A DNA stretch of 64,000 nucleotides from Pithys albifrons albifrons (lineage: Eukaryota > Chordata > Aves > Passeriformes > Thamnophilidae). The first letter of the stretch is position 1; the number at the start of each line of letters is the position of its first letter. The position numbers were made by a program, and so were the translations under genes. Below the pieces are notes generated by a model that was not told the DNA's origin, did not search any database, and saw only the letters and a list, made by a program, of their open reading frames with translations. The stretch covers positions 1,727,501-1,791,500 of the forward strand of contig NC_092458.1 of NCBI RefSeq assembly GCF_047495875.1. Direction: 5' to 3'. Below are positions 10,937-25,000 of this stretch, one piece after another.

Positions 10937-13369
10937 AGTCCCATATTAGGGAAGAGTCTGAAGCTGAGCTGTGGGGTATGATTTTAACTTGTTTTTCTCA
11001 TAAGATGATTTGCAGCTATATATCACACATGGCATGAAGGGCTGTGTGTGACAGAGTAGTTTTATGGTTCTTTTGGATGTGAATAAAAATTAAAGTTGTG
11101 GACCCTTTTGTCATTAGTCCAGATTGCTTACAGATTGTGACAGTTTCTTTAAAAAGAAATTACCTCCTTTCACAAGAAGCACTTGAGTTTTGAATAGCAG
11201 TAAGTTTGTCTAGGTGTAGGGGTACCTCCACAGTGGTGTTTGAACATTTAGGGGTATTTTTGCTCACATCAGCTAATGATCTCAGTCAGGAATGCACCTA
11301 TAAACTAATGTACCCCTCCTGTGAGGCTAAGGAAAAAAAGAACAGAAATGCTTTTGACAAATGCCAAACAAATGTAAAAGATGAAAAATCAAAATTAGTG
11401 TTTTGAGAAACTCTTTGCTATGTATAGCCTGTCCTTACCTTCCTATGGTGCAGACATACAGAGATGGAAGCTACTGCCCTTTGTAGTGCACACCTGCCCT
11501 ACTGCAAGCTGATGGAATACAATCACTGTGTTTACTCTTTTTTACTGTCTTTTATTTCTCAACTCCTTTTCATGCCTATGTGAAATTTCTCAAAGTTTTT
11601 AAGGTCTTGGGAATTGACACTGTATCTAGTCCAGTGTTTCTACAATGCCTATTTCTCCAAGACATGGCTGTGATAGAGGTTTCCATGTTATCGGGGTTAC
11701 AGTGAGTAAATAGCTGTATCATGGAGATGATCATAGCAATGCTACTTGTGATTAATTAACTTTACTCTGTGTTATGCTAATGCTAGAATAAACTTGCCAT
11801 CATATACATGTTCAGTCATGCACAGTTTCTGCTGAATTTTGTTTGAAAAATTGGGGAAGGAAAGAAAACACTCAACCTGTTCTGCTTATATGGGAGGCTT
11901 GAAATAGCACTTCTGAGCCTTCCAGAAATGTGGCAACTCACTATTTTGGTGTGAGACTTGCTCAGCCCTGCTGTAGGCATTGAGGCATTTCCCCATGCTG
12001 TAAAGGGAATGGAGAATGTCTGCATGCTCTATTATCTTGTGCATTCAATTAAAAAAAAAAGTTTTAGCTGCCATTCTTCTTCCTATAACTGACTGAGTAG
12101 TTCTAGAGGCTTCATCTAACAGGTTTAATGGAAACCTACTTTCAAGCAAACTTCTAGTCTATTGTCCTAAAAATGCTAAGTCTTGGTTCAGAGTAGAACC
12201 TTGACTAGGACACAAAATGACCTTTAGTTTCAGTTGAATGGATTGTTACAGTGAATGAAGAGATGCTGGATCTATGTCTTAGGGTGATAAAAACAAAGCA
12301 TTTGCTTTTATTAGGAGACTGCTGTATAGTGTGTGATAATTTTTTTCCCCTGTATTGGGTCTGCTGTCAAATGAATACTAATTCATAATATTTTTTTTGA
12401 TACAGATTCCAAGGTTTATCATAACTCCATTTGCAGTGCCTACAAAAGCCAGTCTTGCTTATTTATTAAATCACCAGACTTTAGAGATCTTCACGATGTT
12501 TAAATACAGTACCAGACTATCCTGGAATGGAGTGGTCCTAAGCATTTACTATCTCCACATCTCTTGCCTCTTTGCTGTCATGGTTTTATGTGGTGCTGTG
12601 CCTGACAGACCACAGCCTGGCTGTGCCCTACAGCCCAGAAGAAATAATAGTGCAAATCTTCCCTCAATCAATGCTTTGCCCACTGCTTTCTCTCAACAAA
12701 TGTTTTCAAAAGTATCCTGTTAACTACTAAAGGAAATTTTGAATTAATTATCATACAGTCTTGACACTTGGGTTAGAAGAGACTTAGGGGAGAATAACAG
12801 TTAATAGTGTAATAATCAGGTCAACTGGAATAATCAGGACAAAAATAAAGAGAAAATAGGAAAATTCTTTTGTCTGTACCATCCCCCCTAGTTATATAAA
12901 TTTAAAAATCATCAAGCAAATAAAGCCCAAACAACCCTTTGACTCTTAGAGCAAGCATGCTTGTTGAAAGACAGCAGATGGTGTTGAAGTTGGTTATGGT
13001 AGTACGAGTCATACCCATTCTTCCCCTCTTTTAGTTAACAACAGGAAGAGAAAGGAAGGGAAGGTAATCATACCTCTTCTGTGTTATTTGCTGACTTGAA
13101 TTAGAGAACTTAGCGCGATACATGGATAGTGTTTTATGTGAAAGAGATGCAAGCTGGTTTTAGGGAAAGGATGCACAAAAAAAGGACTGCATTAAAAGCA
13201 GTTCCTGTTTGATGAAGTAGGTAGCCTTTTTTTTTTTCCTCAGAGGCTTTAAGCCTATTTGAATAGGATTGTAAAAGCAGGAAGTATAATCTCTCTCACA
13301 GACAGGCATAGGCTGTACTCCAGTGTTTGAACAAAACACAGACAGAAACACAAGTGCTTCCAAAAATGT
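10937..13369. other. Non-coding stretch without recognised genes
   Basis: Nothing coding is supported. The longest frame, 12397-12723, begins just after a pyrimidine tract and an AG, but it has no recognisable domain and no convincing downstream splice donor. Apart from a short poly-A run near 12050 no repeats stand out. Confidence 0.6.
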
Positions 13370-14110
13370 TGCTCCCTTGCCCTGGCTCCCCGGGGTGCTC
13401 TGCTCTGCTCTGCTCTGCTGCTGCCCTCCAGAAATCCCGGGTGAAAGAGGAGGGCCGCTACTGCTGCGGAAACTAAGATTACTGATTAGGAGAGAACATA
13501 ATCAGGTAGATTGAGCCTGTGTAGGGAGAAACCATTTCAGCGAGGAGGGAGGGAGTGCTGCACACGCTGGCTGTCTACCTTGGGAGAGTACCTCGCTGCT
13601 GTTAAAGAAAACAAAATTGGCTGTAATTCTCCTGTCGGCGTCTCAGAAGGGATGCCCTTTTTGTGCCTGTGAAACCGGAGGGTGATTGCATGTCAGCGCT
13701 ACCTGCATCTGGCAATGAGTCTCCCTCCAGGTTTCTCGTACTTTGGAGAATGTGTTAGAGAGAAGTACCCACGGGGAAATCCACTAAGCGCTTCCCCACG
13801 AAAGTAGCAAGACACCGCAGTGCCGGCAATGCCTGGGGATGCCTCGGGTGAGTACCGGCTGTAAATGAACACAAGGAGTATTCAAAGGAGTGAAGGAAGA
13901 GCAGCGGCATCGCCACCCTAAAGACGGCATTTAGGTCAGTTGGCTGCCTCCCGGGATACCTGTGCCTGGCTGGGGCGCTGCCTGCGGCGTGGAGGGGCTG
14001 CGGAAAGTGCCTCTCTGAGGGCTCCAAAGTTGAGGGCAAACGGGCCCCTTGGGAGGGGACTGACCCCGCCCCAGCACCAGCTCCGCTCTGCCAGACATCC
14101 ACGCCTTGCA
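13370..14110 (+). promoter_or_regulatory. CpG-rich, promoter-like patch with candidate splice donor
   Basis: This is the only non-repeat stretch with dense CpG: about 30 CG dinucleotides in 740 bases, with GC well above the flanks, against near absence of CpG in most of the window. It contains GC-box-like 'ccccgcccc' near 14066-14074. A strong donor-type sequence (GG/GTGAGTA) puts GT at 13848-13849. An ATG at about 13830 would open a short frame running into that donor, but its coding nature cannot be shown. The minus-strand frame at 13755-14111 is Ala/Pro-rich and looks incidental. The patch could be a first exon and promoter of a host gene on the plus strand, or an isolated CpG-rich enhancer. 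Strand is inferred only from the donor. Confidence 0.4.
13396..13423. repeat. (TGCTC)n microsatellite
   Basis: Four perfect TGCTC units followed by a TGCTG variant, at the start of the CpG-rich patch. Confidence 0.85.
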
Positions 14111-17100
14111 TAACTTCTGCTTTTAAATCTGATTCAGAACTGGCTGTAGAATATCAACAGGGTGTTAATACAGAAGGGAAAACAGACAAACTTTTGCATG
14201 TAGCAAGCGTTAAGTAAGTTTATTACTTTGCCCTGCCGATGGGAGGGAAAAGTGCAGCGCGTTCAATAGCAATAAATGAGGGCTGGCACAGTTGTGAATA
14301 ATAGATGTTAGCTGATGAAAGAGGACTTAATTGTTTTGCTAAATGAGATTCTCATAAAGTGAGTACAAAGATGCAAAGTTTACTGCAGGAAAATTCAGAC
14401 ATGGTCAAATGAATTACTCAACTGATGATATAGAAATAGCTTAGAAACTGGGCCATGGGGTGAAAACAACCTTGCACTCAGTCTAGGATAATTGCATAGA
14501 CATGTCTGCGGAGGATTGGTTCTGAAAAGCAGCTCAAGTAACTTCATATCTTTCCAGCCCTTTGGAAATAAATCTTGAGAGAATATTTGCCTGTTTATAT
14601 GTAATGCAATGCTCCACTGTGATGAAAAAAAAAATCCTATTTTCTGTTATAAATAAGTACCTTGATGTATTGAAACAAGTTTTATTCTACTCTTCCTCCT
14701 AAAAATGGAGGGAAATACGTATTTTCTCTTAAGGAATTGATACTTTTTATGTCTCAAAAGGAAAAAAAAATGCCCAAGTTTTGCAGTAGTTCAAAGCTGA
14801 AGTGTATTCAGGGTATTTGAAAATCAATTTTCTTTTCTATTCCTATTTTTTGCATCCTTTCCTAACTTGGTGGTATAAAATAATGGTTGTTTCATCATAA
14901 GGATGTGTAGCATTGTCATATCAACTGTTTTTATATCTTTACTGGAGTGATTAAAATACCATTTCCTGCTATTAAATAGCCTTTATTAATCTTATCTCTT
15001 AAAGAAAAAATGAGTTGGTTTTTTTTTATTTCTATTTCAACATTTGTGCTTTATTCATAAAACACATTTCTCTGGAAAGTACAGAGGCCAGTTAATGGTT
15101 TATGAGTTCAAGCTGAGCTGAATATAGCTTAGCTCTGTCTTGCTTGACATTTCATCAAAAGCTTTGTTGATTTGCAATGTTTACGGACCTATTTATTGAA
15201 CCTTCACAGCTTGAACTCTGCCACCGAGCTTGTTGACATTGCTGAGCTTATCTCTTGGTGCTTGTGCAATCTCAGAAGAAAAGTTTAGAGCAAATGAGTT
15301 ATAACAAACTTGTCACAGCTCATAAAATATGCAGTTAGGACAATGAAGTTGATCTTCTTGTTCATTGATCATGATACATTAGAGAAATCTGAGCAGGCTA
15401 ACACAATCTCATCTGGGTAGGTGAGGGAGTGTCCTACCCTGTGATACTCAGATGTGACTGTAGCCTTTTAAGGGCTTTGAAAAAAGGAGCTCATAAACAG
15501 AACACGGATTTTCATTTCATGAGACTGTTATATTTCAAAATGAAATGTAAATGTTTTGCAGCATGACATAACATGTTTATTTTTCTTCCATATAAATCCT
15601 ACTCTGTGAGGAGTGATACCAAATGAGCAGACAGCAAATTGAATCAGAGGCTCATAAACACCATAAAAGTCATTCAGCTTTTAACAGTAAGAGCATCTCG
15701 TGCTCTGTGCTATTCTTCAGAACATCCTGTCTGCACAACCTCTATTTTTAGCCAACAAGATATATCCTGCTATATAATCTACCACTGTTACTGGGTCAAC
15801 AGTGCACATTATCATGGGTTTAGACACTTCTTTATAACTTGAACAGAAATAGATCAAAGATAGTGTAACTGCCTGGCATCTCAGCAAAAGCAACCAAAAA
15901 CTATGCACTGTTTATTCAACAACAGTAAAACAGATAGTTTAAGAAGTGATGGACTGGTTTTTCTTTTTTAGTTGCATGGAAGCTGTTTTCCCATGTGAAC
16001 GTTTTCATAGCTACCATTAACTGGGTTAACATAGTTATTTGTTCTCCTTTTAGAACTCTGGGTATGCAGCCAGTTATAAACACCCAAAAGGGAATTTGGA
16101 TATTAAAAAAATATTAAGTTGGAGAATTTTTCCATGTAGTTGAATGGACTTCAACTGGACTCTTGATTCTTTTTCAGCAATGAATGCATAAAGAACTTTA
16201 TGCTTTTCAAATAAAAAAGTAATAGCTTATTGATTGTTGTATGCAAATTGTGTTCTAAGGCTTCAGTAAGAAAAAAAAAATCACAGGAATATGCTGGGGG
16301 AAATATTTGCTTTGCTTAACTATTGCAATATTATGTAGCCTGCTGGTATTATCTGGGTAGACTTACTAGGCTCAAATATCTAGACAGTAGAGAGCAATAA
16401 GCTCTTTCAGCCAGCAAGTCCAAGCAAGAAATTAGCACTAGTATCTTGTTTCCTCAACTGCCAGTGCATTAGCAGATTAGCCTCATAACCTGAATGATTG
16501 AATTTGGAAGATGAGGAAGGTCCTGATATATTGATTAGAATATTTGTATGAATAAGTTCAGGGTGTTGCCATCTGATTGAAACATGCTTCTGTAAGTAGT
16601 TACAGAAAATGCCAACCAGCCCTCATAGCTACATACAATTTCTTAACTCTGTGGAAAATAAAAGATACTTTGTAGAGAACATTTAAATTAGCAAGAATTC
16701 ATCATCAGAAATTCTAAAGGTGGTTGTGTTCCGTGTGCATGAGAGGGCCAGCTGAAGTCAGTCAGAATCTGCAGAACCCCAGAACTGAGTGAAATACCAA
16801 AAGTATTTCAATATATGTTGTAGGATTGTGTCTTTCATAATGGTATTTCTTACTTACTTTCTATTTTTTCAGGCTACTCTAGTCCTATCCCATTTGTCAG
16901 CTTGATTTGTGATTTTTTTTCCAGAGTTGCAGCATCCACTGGTCTATTTTCCTTTTTGTGTAAGAATTCACCAAAGAGAAAGGCAAACACAACTACTCTA
17001 AGTGTTGTCCGAGCTGACCCTTGTATAGTGCATTGGCCACTCCTGTATATGTGTTCCCAATGTAGGTTCTTAATTTAGGACTCGTTAGACAGTAAAACTA

Positions 17101-17485
17101 GTCTTTTCTGCCTAAATTGTCTTGTGATCACACTGGAAAGCCTTGGGATTAAGGGCAGTATTAGATTCCAATAAAATGTCTAACAATCTGCTGTCAAACT
17201 ATACTGTTAAGCACCCCCCATACATTTTATGTGTAACATTGAACATGTTAAGACCTAAATCTAGACAGCTCTGTAAGGTAATTAGGGAAAACAAACAAAC
17301 AAAAAAAAAGATGGATTTTTCCATTTACTATGTTCTGAACAGAATAAAGAATTTAAGAAAATTTCTACATAACTTTTATGAAACCAATCTTAAGTCATCA
17401 GTACTTAAATTATCATAAATGTATCATTATCAAATGCACTGTTCAGCTTTGCTCACTACTCAGTCTTGCATTTAAGGTACATGAT
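14111..17485. other. Non-coding stretch without recognised genes
   Basis: AT-rich and apparently unique. The 15080-15420 part, with homeobox-like and AT-rich motifs and a moderately complex composition, has the look of conserved non-coding DNA, but that cannot be tested here. A small A+C tract lies at 17287-17307. No open frame is convincing. Confidence 0.55.
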
Positions 17486-17938
17486 ATCATAGAATCATAG
17501 AATCATAGAATGGATTGGGTTGGAACAGACCTCCAAGATCATCGAGTCCAACCCTTGGTCCAACTCCAGTCCATTTACCAGATCATGGCACTCAGTGCCA
17601 CGTCCAATCTGTGTTTAAAAATCTCCAGGGATGGTGAATCCACCCCCTCTCTGGGCAGCCCATTCCAATGCCTGATTACTCTCTCTGGAAAGAATTTTTT
17701 ACTGCTCTCCAACTTAAATTTCCCCTGGCAGAGCTTGAGCCCATCGTGCCCCCTTGTCCTATTGCTGAGTGCCTGGGAGAAGAGACCAACCTCCATCTGG
17801 CCAGAACTTCCCTTCAGGGAGTTCCAGACAGTGCTGAGGTCACCTCTGAGCCTCCTCTTCTCCAGGCTGAACACCCCCAGCTCCCTCAGCCTCTCCCCAT
17901 AGGGCTTGTGCTCCAGTCCCTTCTCCAGCCTTGTTTTG
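17486..17938 (-). mobile_element. CR1 LINE fragment, well preserved 3' end
   Basis: The + strand starts with the reversed CR1 tail, three ATCATAGA units at 17486-17511, then the 3'UTR and ORF2 tail in reverse. The minus strand codes [18 protein letters not shown] and, further along, [19 protein letters not shown], both typical of the CR1 ORF2 C-terminus. The minus-strand frame 17575-18168 stays open across most of this fragment and for 230 bases beyond its truncation point near 17938, so its N-terminal third is unrelated flank. This is one of the less diverged CR1 pieces in the window. Confidence 0.95.
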
Positions 17939-20900
17939 TTCAACAACCACTTATTTTGTGACAGATGGAGAGTATCCCTCTGAATACTCATCACAGAAAT
18001 AACTATTCCTACCAAATCAAAGGGAATTTGCTGTAAGCAGTCCAAGATATATTTTACTCTAGTTTGTTTAATAGATAAATGTAGTAATGAGAGATGCAAA
18101 GAGGGTTTCAGGGGAAATATTAAGGGGTTTGCTTTCAAATCCTCATCCAGAGTAGGATGCCCATTCAATGAAACACAATTTTAAAGTAAAGGTTATATGG
18201 CACGTTAGAAAGCACCAGTTCATTACAATCATGGTCAGTGCAAAGCTGAGGTGAAAGACTATTGTGTTGTTACTGAAGTAGCTTCTTCAAGATTGTAATG
18301 AAAAGATCAAGCTACCACTTTATCATTGTAAAAGGATAGGCAAGGATATATCCTATACCTTTTTTCTTCTTCCTCTCAAAACTTTAAATTTATGGAAATG
18401 TGTTTAAGAACTTAACTTCCATAAAAAAAAGGGTACTTTCATCATACAGTGATACAGATAATGTGTTGTTTTAGGAGTTTAGTCTCAGTCAAGGGAGAAA
18501 AGAGTGCTTTCTGCAATATTTTATTTCTTGCTGATAAAACTTAATCAGCCTAACAGATTCAGTGGAGTATTGCTGATTGCCTGATTCAGAGGAAGTTATG
18601 GGATAAGGAGGGTAAACAAGATTCTTTAGGAAAATGTACAATAAAATTATCAAAATAAATAGCTGGAGTTTGATTTCTCCAACTTACTCTATGTTATAGA
18701 AAACACAGAAGTGAGAAGAAACTTCAATATCAAACCTTTAGTTTCTCTAACTTTTCTGACTGAGGTAAGTGTTCAGCCAATTTGCCATCATGCCAGTTTT
18801 ATACCATTAAAGTGAGTAACGGCGCAGGTTCTGTTTTGGGCAGTACTTAAAATGTAAACGCTTCAGGCAGGGGCTATTCTTTCTGCTTGCTTTGTGTTGT
18901 GTAGATCAAGAGACATCAAGCTCCCTAAGTGCTAGTAGGAGGTGAAAACATTGTGAATAATACAACATACAGTTTAAAAAAGAAAAGCTGTTGAAAATCC
19001 TGCTTCAGGTAAACTGATAAGGGTAGGATGGACTATGAAAACTCGACTACAGTATATAAAATGAGTATATAGTTTTGCAGGGTAGTAACAAGGCAAATTG
19101 GTTGTGAATGTGCTGCTGACTGGCCCAAGTATAAAACATTCATTTAATTGTTCAATGAGATTTTTTTTATGAACTTTTTTTTTCAACTTGTGCATTATTT
19201 ATGCTCACCTTTGCTCTGTGTGCTCTTAAAGTCACGTTTCTCCTTTAAAGTCATGGGCTTGTAGATTTTGCATAACTGTGCTGTATCAATGTGATGGGTT
19301 TGAGTTTGTTTGGTTTTTTTGTTCATTACTAAAAACCATGGTCGATGGAAGATCTTTTGGACCTCAAGACTAGACTCTATTTCAATATACAATCTAGAAA
19401 TATGCTTTTCTTAAAAAAAACAAACAAACAAAAAAACAAACCAAAAAGAACAACAAAAAAAAAAACATTGCACTCTTCTTTTTTCTTTTTTTTTTTTCCT
19501 GGTCTGGCAAAACCTGTTGATTTTGAGAACACGAATGCAAAGCCTCTTTGTTCATTTAGGATTTTGTTCTGAGAAGGTAGTGCTAGGTCACAGGGTGCTA
19601 TTTTTAGAGGCAGGTTTCTGGGTTAATCTCTACATTTATAATAACATCTAATTTTGTTTATTGTGTCTTATACATGCTTCTCAACTGAATCAAACTAAAA
19701 GGAAAAGATGTGTACATCCATAAAGAGATAAAAGCCCATGCCTGTAAGGATTTTTTTTTTTAAGCTGCCTCCCAGGACAGTCAGAAATTAAGTAAAATAC
19801 TTCTGGGTAGAATTAATTGTGTTCTGGAAAATACTGAAGGCAAGGCACATGCAGACTTTGGGAAGAGTGTCTGAATTTGTTTGATGGTATGATTGATGAA
19901 GACAGGAGTATTGGTAATTACTGCAGGTAGGATATAACCTCTTAGCCCTGCTCACCAGAAAACTTTCAGCATGTCCATGGTTAGAATTCCTGTCTTGCTA
20001 AATGATCCAGATAATTCAGGTGTTGTGGTTTTACCATTTACCAATGCAGTACATAGCATGTGTTCATTGACTCTCCTGGATTCAAAGCTTTAAGTAAAAA
20101 TATTACTCTGATTAATTCCTTGTTAAAATAGTCTGTCTGGTGCCCCTAGTCAGACTGTGATCTCCTCTGACATTGTCTTCATCCCAGGACTTGGGACAAA
20201 CTTCAGGGAGCTGCTCTGAACGGCTGTAAATTGGATCACCATGTCAGTGACTGGCCTGGCTTTTTTATTTCTCCTCTGTCTTCCCCCTCTCCTTTTCCCT
20301 AACAAAGGCCTGGCTGGGCAGTGGTGTCCAAGGATGCTCCTCAATTGCCAACAAGTTAGAGCTGCCCATGTGTCCAAGTCCCTTCAGTCTGTGGTTTGGG
20401 ACAGGTCTTTGCTGCCTGGCGTAGTTGAACTGGAGGGGTGAGTGTGGCTGCGGCAGACTAAGAACCACCCAGAAGTTCCCTGCAGTCATACTTCTCTCAT
20501 GTTGTGACTTCTTCAGCAGCAAAACTAAATTTTATGTTAGTATGAGAAGAAAATAATTTACTTTATCCTTCACCTTTGGAAAGGGGAAACTAAATCTTGG
20601 TTGTATTGCTGAGAATCTTTTGAGTCACCTTGCTCAGCTCTCATAAAGAATTGAAGACTTTGAAGCCATATCTAGTTACTTTATTTTTTGTGGCTTTTCC
20701 TTTGCCTCCAGGCCTGATTTTTCTGAGCAGTAAGTTCCCAAACTTACCAGAGTCATATTTTATCATCTTGATGAAATTTCTACAATCTCAGAGAGCTTTG
20801 CTGCATGCCTAATTCAAACCTTGTTAGCGTGCTGCATTGCACTTGGCTGTACATGTGTCAACAGAGGTCTGTGATGAAAGGAGATCCAAGGAACAGTGTT

Positions 20901-21689
20901 CTCAAAGATGTCATTAAGATCACTGTGGGGTATGTTTGCAGTACAGTGACAATACAGTCCTTTTACATTTTACTTCTTAACTATTTATCAAATGCAGCAG
21001 GCAAAATTTTGTAACATTTTGTACTGGAATGATGTAACTTGAAATGTAATCCTGGGAAGTTCTGAGCAAGCTCTTCAGAGTCAAACTGAATTTGTCTAGA
21101 TTTCTATCTTGTTTTCTGTTTCAAATGGATTTACACAATTGATCCTTAATTGATTTTCAATTGATTTGCCTTACAGCAAAAGGTATCAGGGAGAGAAAAA
21201 CTATTTGAGGTAAATGCCTTTTTGTGAATTATTAAATTCACAATATAATTATTTTGAATTATTAAAATACTTGTCAATACTAATCCTTCACAAGTAGAAG
21301 TTTCATCTCCCCTTAACAAGACAGTAGATGTTCTGGTGATCTCTAGTGAGACCTGTCAAGTTAGGGTATTTTAAAGAAGCAGTAGGAGCATTTTAAAAAA
21401 TTGTAAAATGTCTTTTGGCTATAAGAGGTATTTTCCCATTCTTATTTAAAAATTAATAAGAAGAGATTTCATTGACAGAATTCAGAATAAAAATAAATAC
21501 TACTTTTAGGGTTTTAGTAGCATAGCAAATTGTGTCATGAACTTGGATATTCAGCACAACATCAGAAAGTGATGCCTCCTCTCAAGTCAGCTCTCCTGAG
21601 ACCTGCTTAGAATGCAGTCTCTACCTTTGGCTTTCCACTTAGATACAGATGTGCTGGAGTAAGTCCAGAGCAGGTGTGTCCAGATGCCT
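17939..21689. other. Non-coding stretch with low-complexity tracts
   Basis: No gene is supported. It carries a G+T tract at 19297-19323 facing an A+C tract at 19413-19466, a T-rich run just after it, and otherwise unique sequence. Overlapping frames at 20150-20522 have no recognisable domain. Confidence 0.6.
19413..19466. repeat. A+C-rich low-complexity tract
   Basis: Runs of A interrupted by single C (CAAA-type units), followed by a pyrimidine-rich run to about 19500. A complementary G+T tract lies about 90 bases upstream at 19297-19323. Confidence 0.85.
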
Positions 21690-22074
21690 GTGTGCTGGAG
21701 GACCTGGCATGGAGAAGCTGGGTTTATTCATCTTTTAGAATAAGGCTGTGTGAGAGGGATGGCCACCTACAACTAACCTGACTGGAGGTTTGTAAGGAAC
21801 AGAGGGACAGAGGCTTCTTAATGGTGTGTGCCAGTAGGACAATAGACAAGGGATGTGGGTTAGGAAAGAGGGAAATTCAGCTCTGGTTCTCAGTGATTGG
21901 GTACAGGAATGGATTGTACAGAGACATTGTAGAATCTCTGCTGCTGTAGATGATCAAAACCCAGCTGAGCATAGCACTGAAAAATCTGCTCTTGCTGAGC
22001 CTCCTCTGGCTATGGCACTTGGACAAGAAGGTATCGGGAGGTCCCTTCCAGACTCAACTGTTCTGTAGTTCTGG
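21690..22074 (+). mobile_element. CR1 LINE fragment, degraded 3' end
   Basis: The plus strand matches CR1 ORF2 tail and 3'UTR at the DNA level: 'gctgggtttattca' at 21718-21731, 'cctgactggaggtttgtaagga' around 21777-21798, 'gaggacaat...acaaggg' further on, and the 3'UTR signature 'ggtcccttccag' near 22039-22050, ending 'ctgttctgtagttctgg'. No frame is intact. Divergence and small indels are higher than in the 17486-17938 copy, suggesting an older insertion. The frame at 21853-22068 is part of the repeat. Confidence 0.82.
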
Positions 22075-25000
22075 CAGTAAAGTTCACATTAAGATTTTAA
22101 CATTGAACAGGACCTTTTTTTTTTTTTTTGAAATGTCACTTGGTGATTTTTTTGTGAGGTTTTTGTGCTTTTGGTTTTGGTGTTTTGTTGGGTTTTGTTT
22201 GTTTATTTTTATTATGAATACAGATTTTTATGGAAAGAACTGTCTTTTTAGGAATCAGATCTATTCCTGAACTGAGTGAAGAAAATTGTGGTAAAAAAAT
22301 CACTGAAAATTAAATAGCTCTGGCCAAATCTTCTTATGATAGTGAAATGATTGTTAATTGGTTTGTTTGTTTATTTGGTTGGTTTTTAAAGAAGTCAATG
22401 ACATCTGCATCCCAGACAAATTTTGAAGCAAAACTTTTAGAGTTGGGGAACAAAGGATGAGTAATTATGAATTATTTTTCAAATTCCATGATTGCCTACT
22501 ATTGCCACTTTGCACAGGTGGCAAATTTAAGTTTCATGAGTGTATATAAGAGAAGACTGAGCGTGTGGAGGTGTGTAGTAAATCCTTACAGGCAAGGTCA
22601 GACATCACTGATCTGTGTTACGTTGAACCTTTGAGGCTTAACCCAGATCAGTATCCCGAGCAGAGCAAAATGCAAACATCTTTGTAAGAGACATGCTTTG
22701 AAAGAAATCTGTTACTAAAGTCTTCATCTTTTAGTTTTAGTTCCTTAGCAGCTGCTCCTTAGTCTACCTAATGGCATTATAATGACTCTATGCTGTACCA
22801 GATGCTAAAGGGATAACATTTTTCTTTCCTGGATAGCAATGCAGTCTCTATATTTGGAGTTCTGTTTTGTGGTTATCTCAGTGTCAGACTATGGCACAAG
22901 CACGCCACAGGTGCTGGATTCTGATTTTATATTAATTAAAATCAAATCCATTGAAACTTCCTCAAAAAATAGAAATAAAAGATCTCTGTAATTGACAGAA
23001 TTTTGTAAGTGATTTAATTTATAAGTATTTCAATCTTTGTTATAAGGGCAGAGTGATGATGTACATCCCATTATTACAAGTGTTTACTATAATGCACTAT
23101 CTTGTTTCCTTTCCTGTTTATCAGTCTTTACTACATTGTTCCTTCTTTGTGCTTGGCTAGACCTCTCAGTGGTCTAATTTGTTATGTTGCATGGAAAAAG
23201 GCTTTATGAGAAGGAAGCAATCTGTCTTTATACCTAATTGCAGAGGTAATCATAACTTATGAAGGCTGCAATCAAATTGTGAGTTTCCTCAGCCATCCGT
23301 GTGAGGACATTATTTATAAGAAAAAAAGAAAAAAAAAAAAAGAAAAAGAGTTGAGAGTGCTGTTGCACTTTCAGTCAGTGCAGATTTACTGTTATTTAAG
23401 AAGGCTACTTCCTTTCATATGTGATTGTTCTATATGGCCTTTTTGGGAACAAAGTAACATCACAGCAGCTCACTTTAAAGTCTTGAAAGCAATCTTTATA
23501 TTTGAAAATGAAAAACTACTCTTTACTAAAGGTGATTCTTAAATTAGTAATCACCTGCCATTAAAATCATATCAGCAGATAGCATTGTGACCATCTAATT
23601 ATTTTATAACTTATTTCGTTGATCATGCAAAGTGTGATTTCTTAATTCATGTATTGCTTTCTTTTATGTAGAAGTAGTGCATTAAAATAATTTGTAATTA
23701 CAATTAGGTTGTATCTGACTGTATTACAAGGAAAAAATAATAAATGTTACCACTGAAATATTTTCTCTGTTCCCTGATCTGGTAATTTGGGGCTATCAAT
23801 CTCAGTATTACATAGAATTTTAACTCCTTCCTGTAACCCTAACTTTAAAATCTTTTCAAGTTAATGAAGAGAATGTGTTTTGTTCTTGAGACCAGTGGGT
23901 TCTAAAATCATATTGAACATTTACAGAATACATTTTGTGGTAGTGGAGAAGAAGGGGAAAAAAGGCAAGGGAAGAGCAAGTGAACAAGAAAAATACATAT
24001 ATCTGTTCATGAGTAAACCCTCCCTGAATAGATACAAACTTTTCATTACCTGTAAAACACAAATTATTTCAATATGCCTTATTTCTTACCTTTTTTTGTG
24101 ATCACTAAAATGGTTCAACTATTACTTCTCCCCAGGAAGTGATGGCCCACAGTTAAATGCCATGAATAGCCCTCATCCGTCATGAATGAGAATTCCCTCC
24201 TGCTATTAGTAACTGTCAACATGCATGATTGTTTCTGCACTGAAAGTCCTGGTAGAGTTCCTCATTAATTAGTTTGTGTACAAACATGACTACCTCTGCC
24301 AGTGGGAATAATGGGATGCCATTAAAGGTAAACTCAGAGAAAATCTGACTAAAGTAGATGAATCTTCATTACAGCCTCACCATATGACCTTTATCAACAT
24401 ATCAAGCTTCATTACACAAACAAGGTTGTTGCCTCAGATTTGTAGTGATAGTTTCAAATGCCCATTTTCCAGTTATGTGGTTATACAGTTCATTTTCTTC
24501 CTCTTGGATTCTACTTTTCACCAAAATTTATTCTACGTGTTTCAAAAGTTCCTTTCCTTAACCAAAGAGTGAGAAGTCATGCTAATATATAAATATGTGT
24601 GTTAGTGTGAAACAAATCTTTCTAAACTTCAACTGGACAAAAGGTATAATCACCAGTGGGTTCTTCATAATTGGCTTTTAAATTTTAAATGTCCCATGCC
24701 TTTTCTTTACATGGACTATGATAGCTATTCTCCTTGGTGCAGTGCAAAAGAGAAAGAAAATTATTTCTTTCAGGAAGAGTAAATGGTTTGACTGAGGCAA
24801 GTGTCAATGTAATGTCATGGTCCTTATGCTGGTATTTCATTCAAGTAATGGGTGTCCATCATTGCTATTAAAAGGTTACCTCGATAACCCCAAGGAGATG
24901 TTGTCTGGTAGGTTTGGGCTGACCTGTATTAAGCTGTAGGAGTCACCAAGAAATTGGATTGTGCTCAGACCTGGGAGTGCTTGTTCTATGTGATTTTTCC

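Noticed and set aside
13755..14111. 118-codon minus-strand frame in the CpG-rich patch
   Set aside because: High GC lowers stop frequency. The translation is Ala/Pro/Arg-rich without a recognisable domain.
17575..18168. 197-codon open frame on the minus strand
   Set aside because: Its C-terminal part is CR1 ORF2 and its N-terminal part is unrelated flank beyond the CR1 truncation point, so it is a chance fusion.
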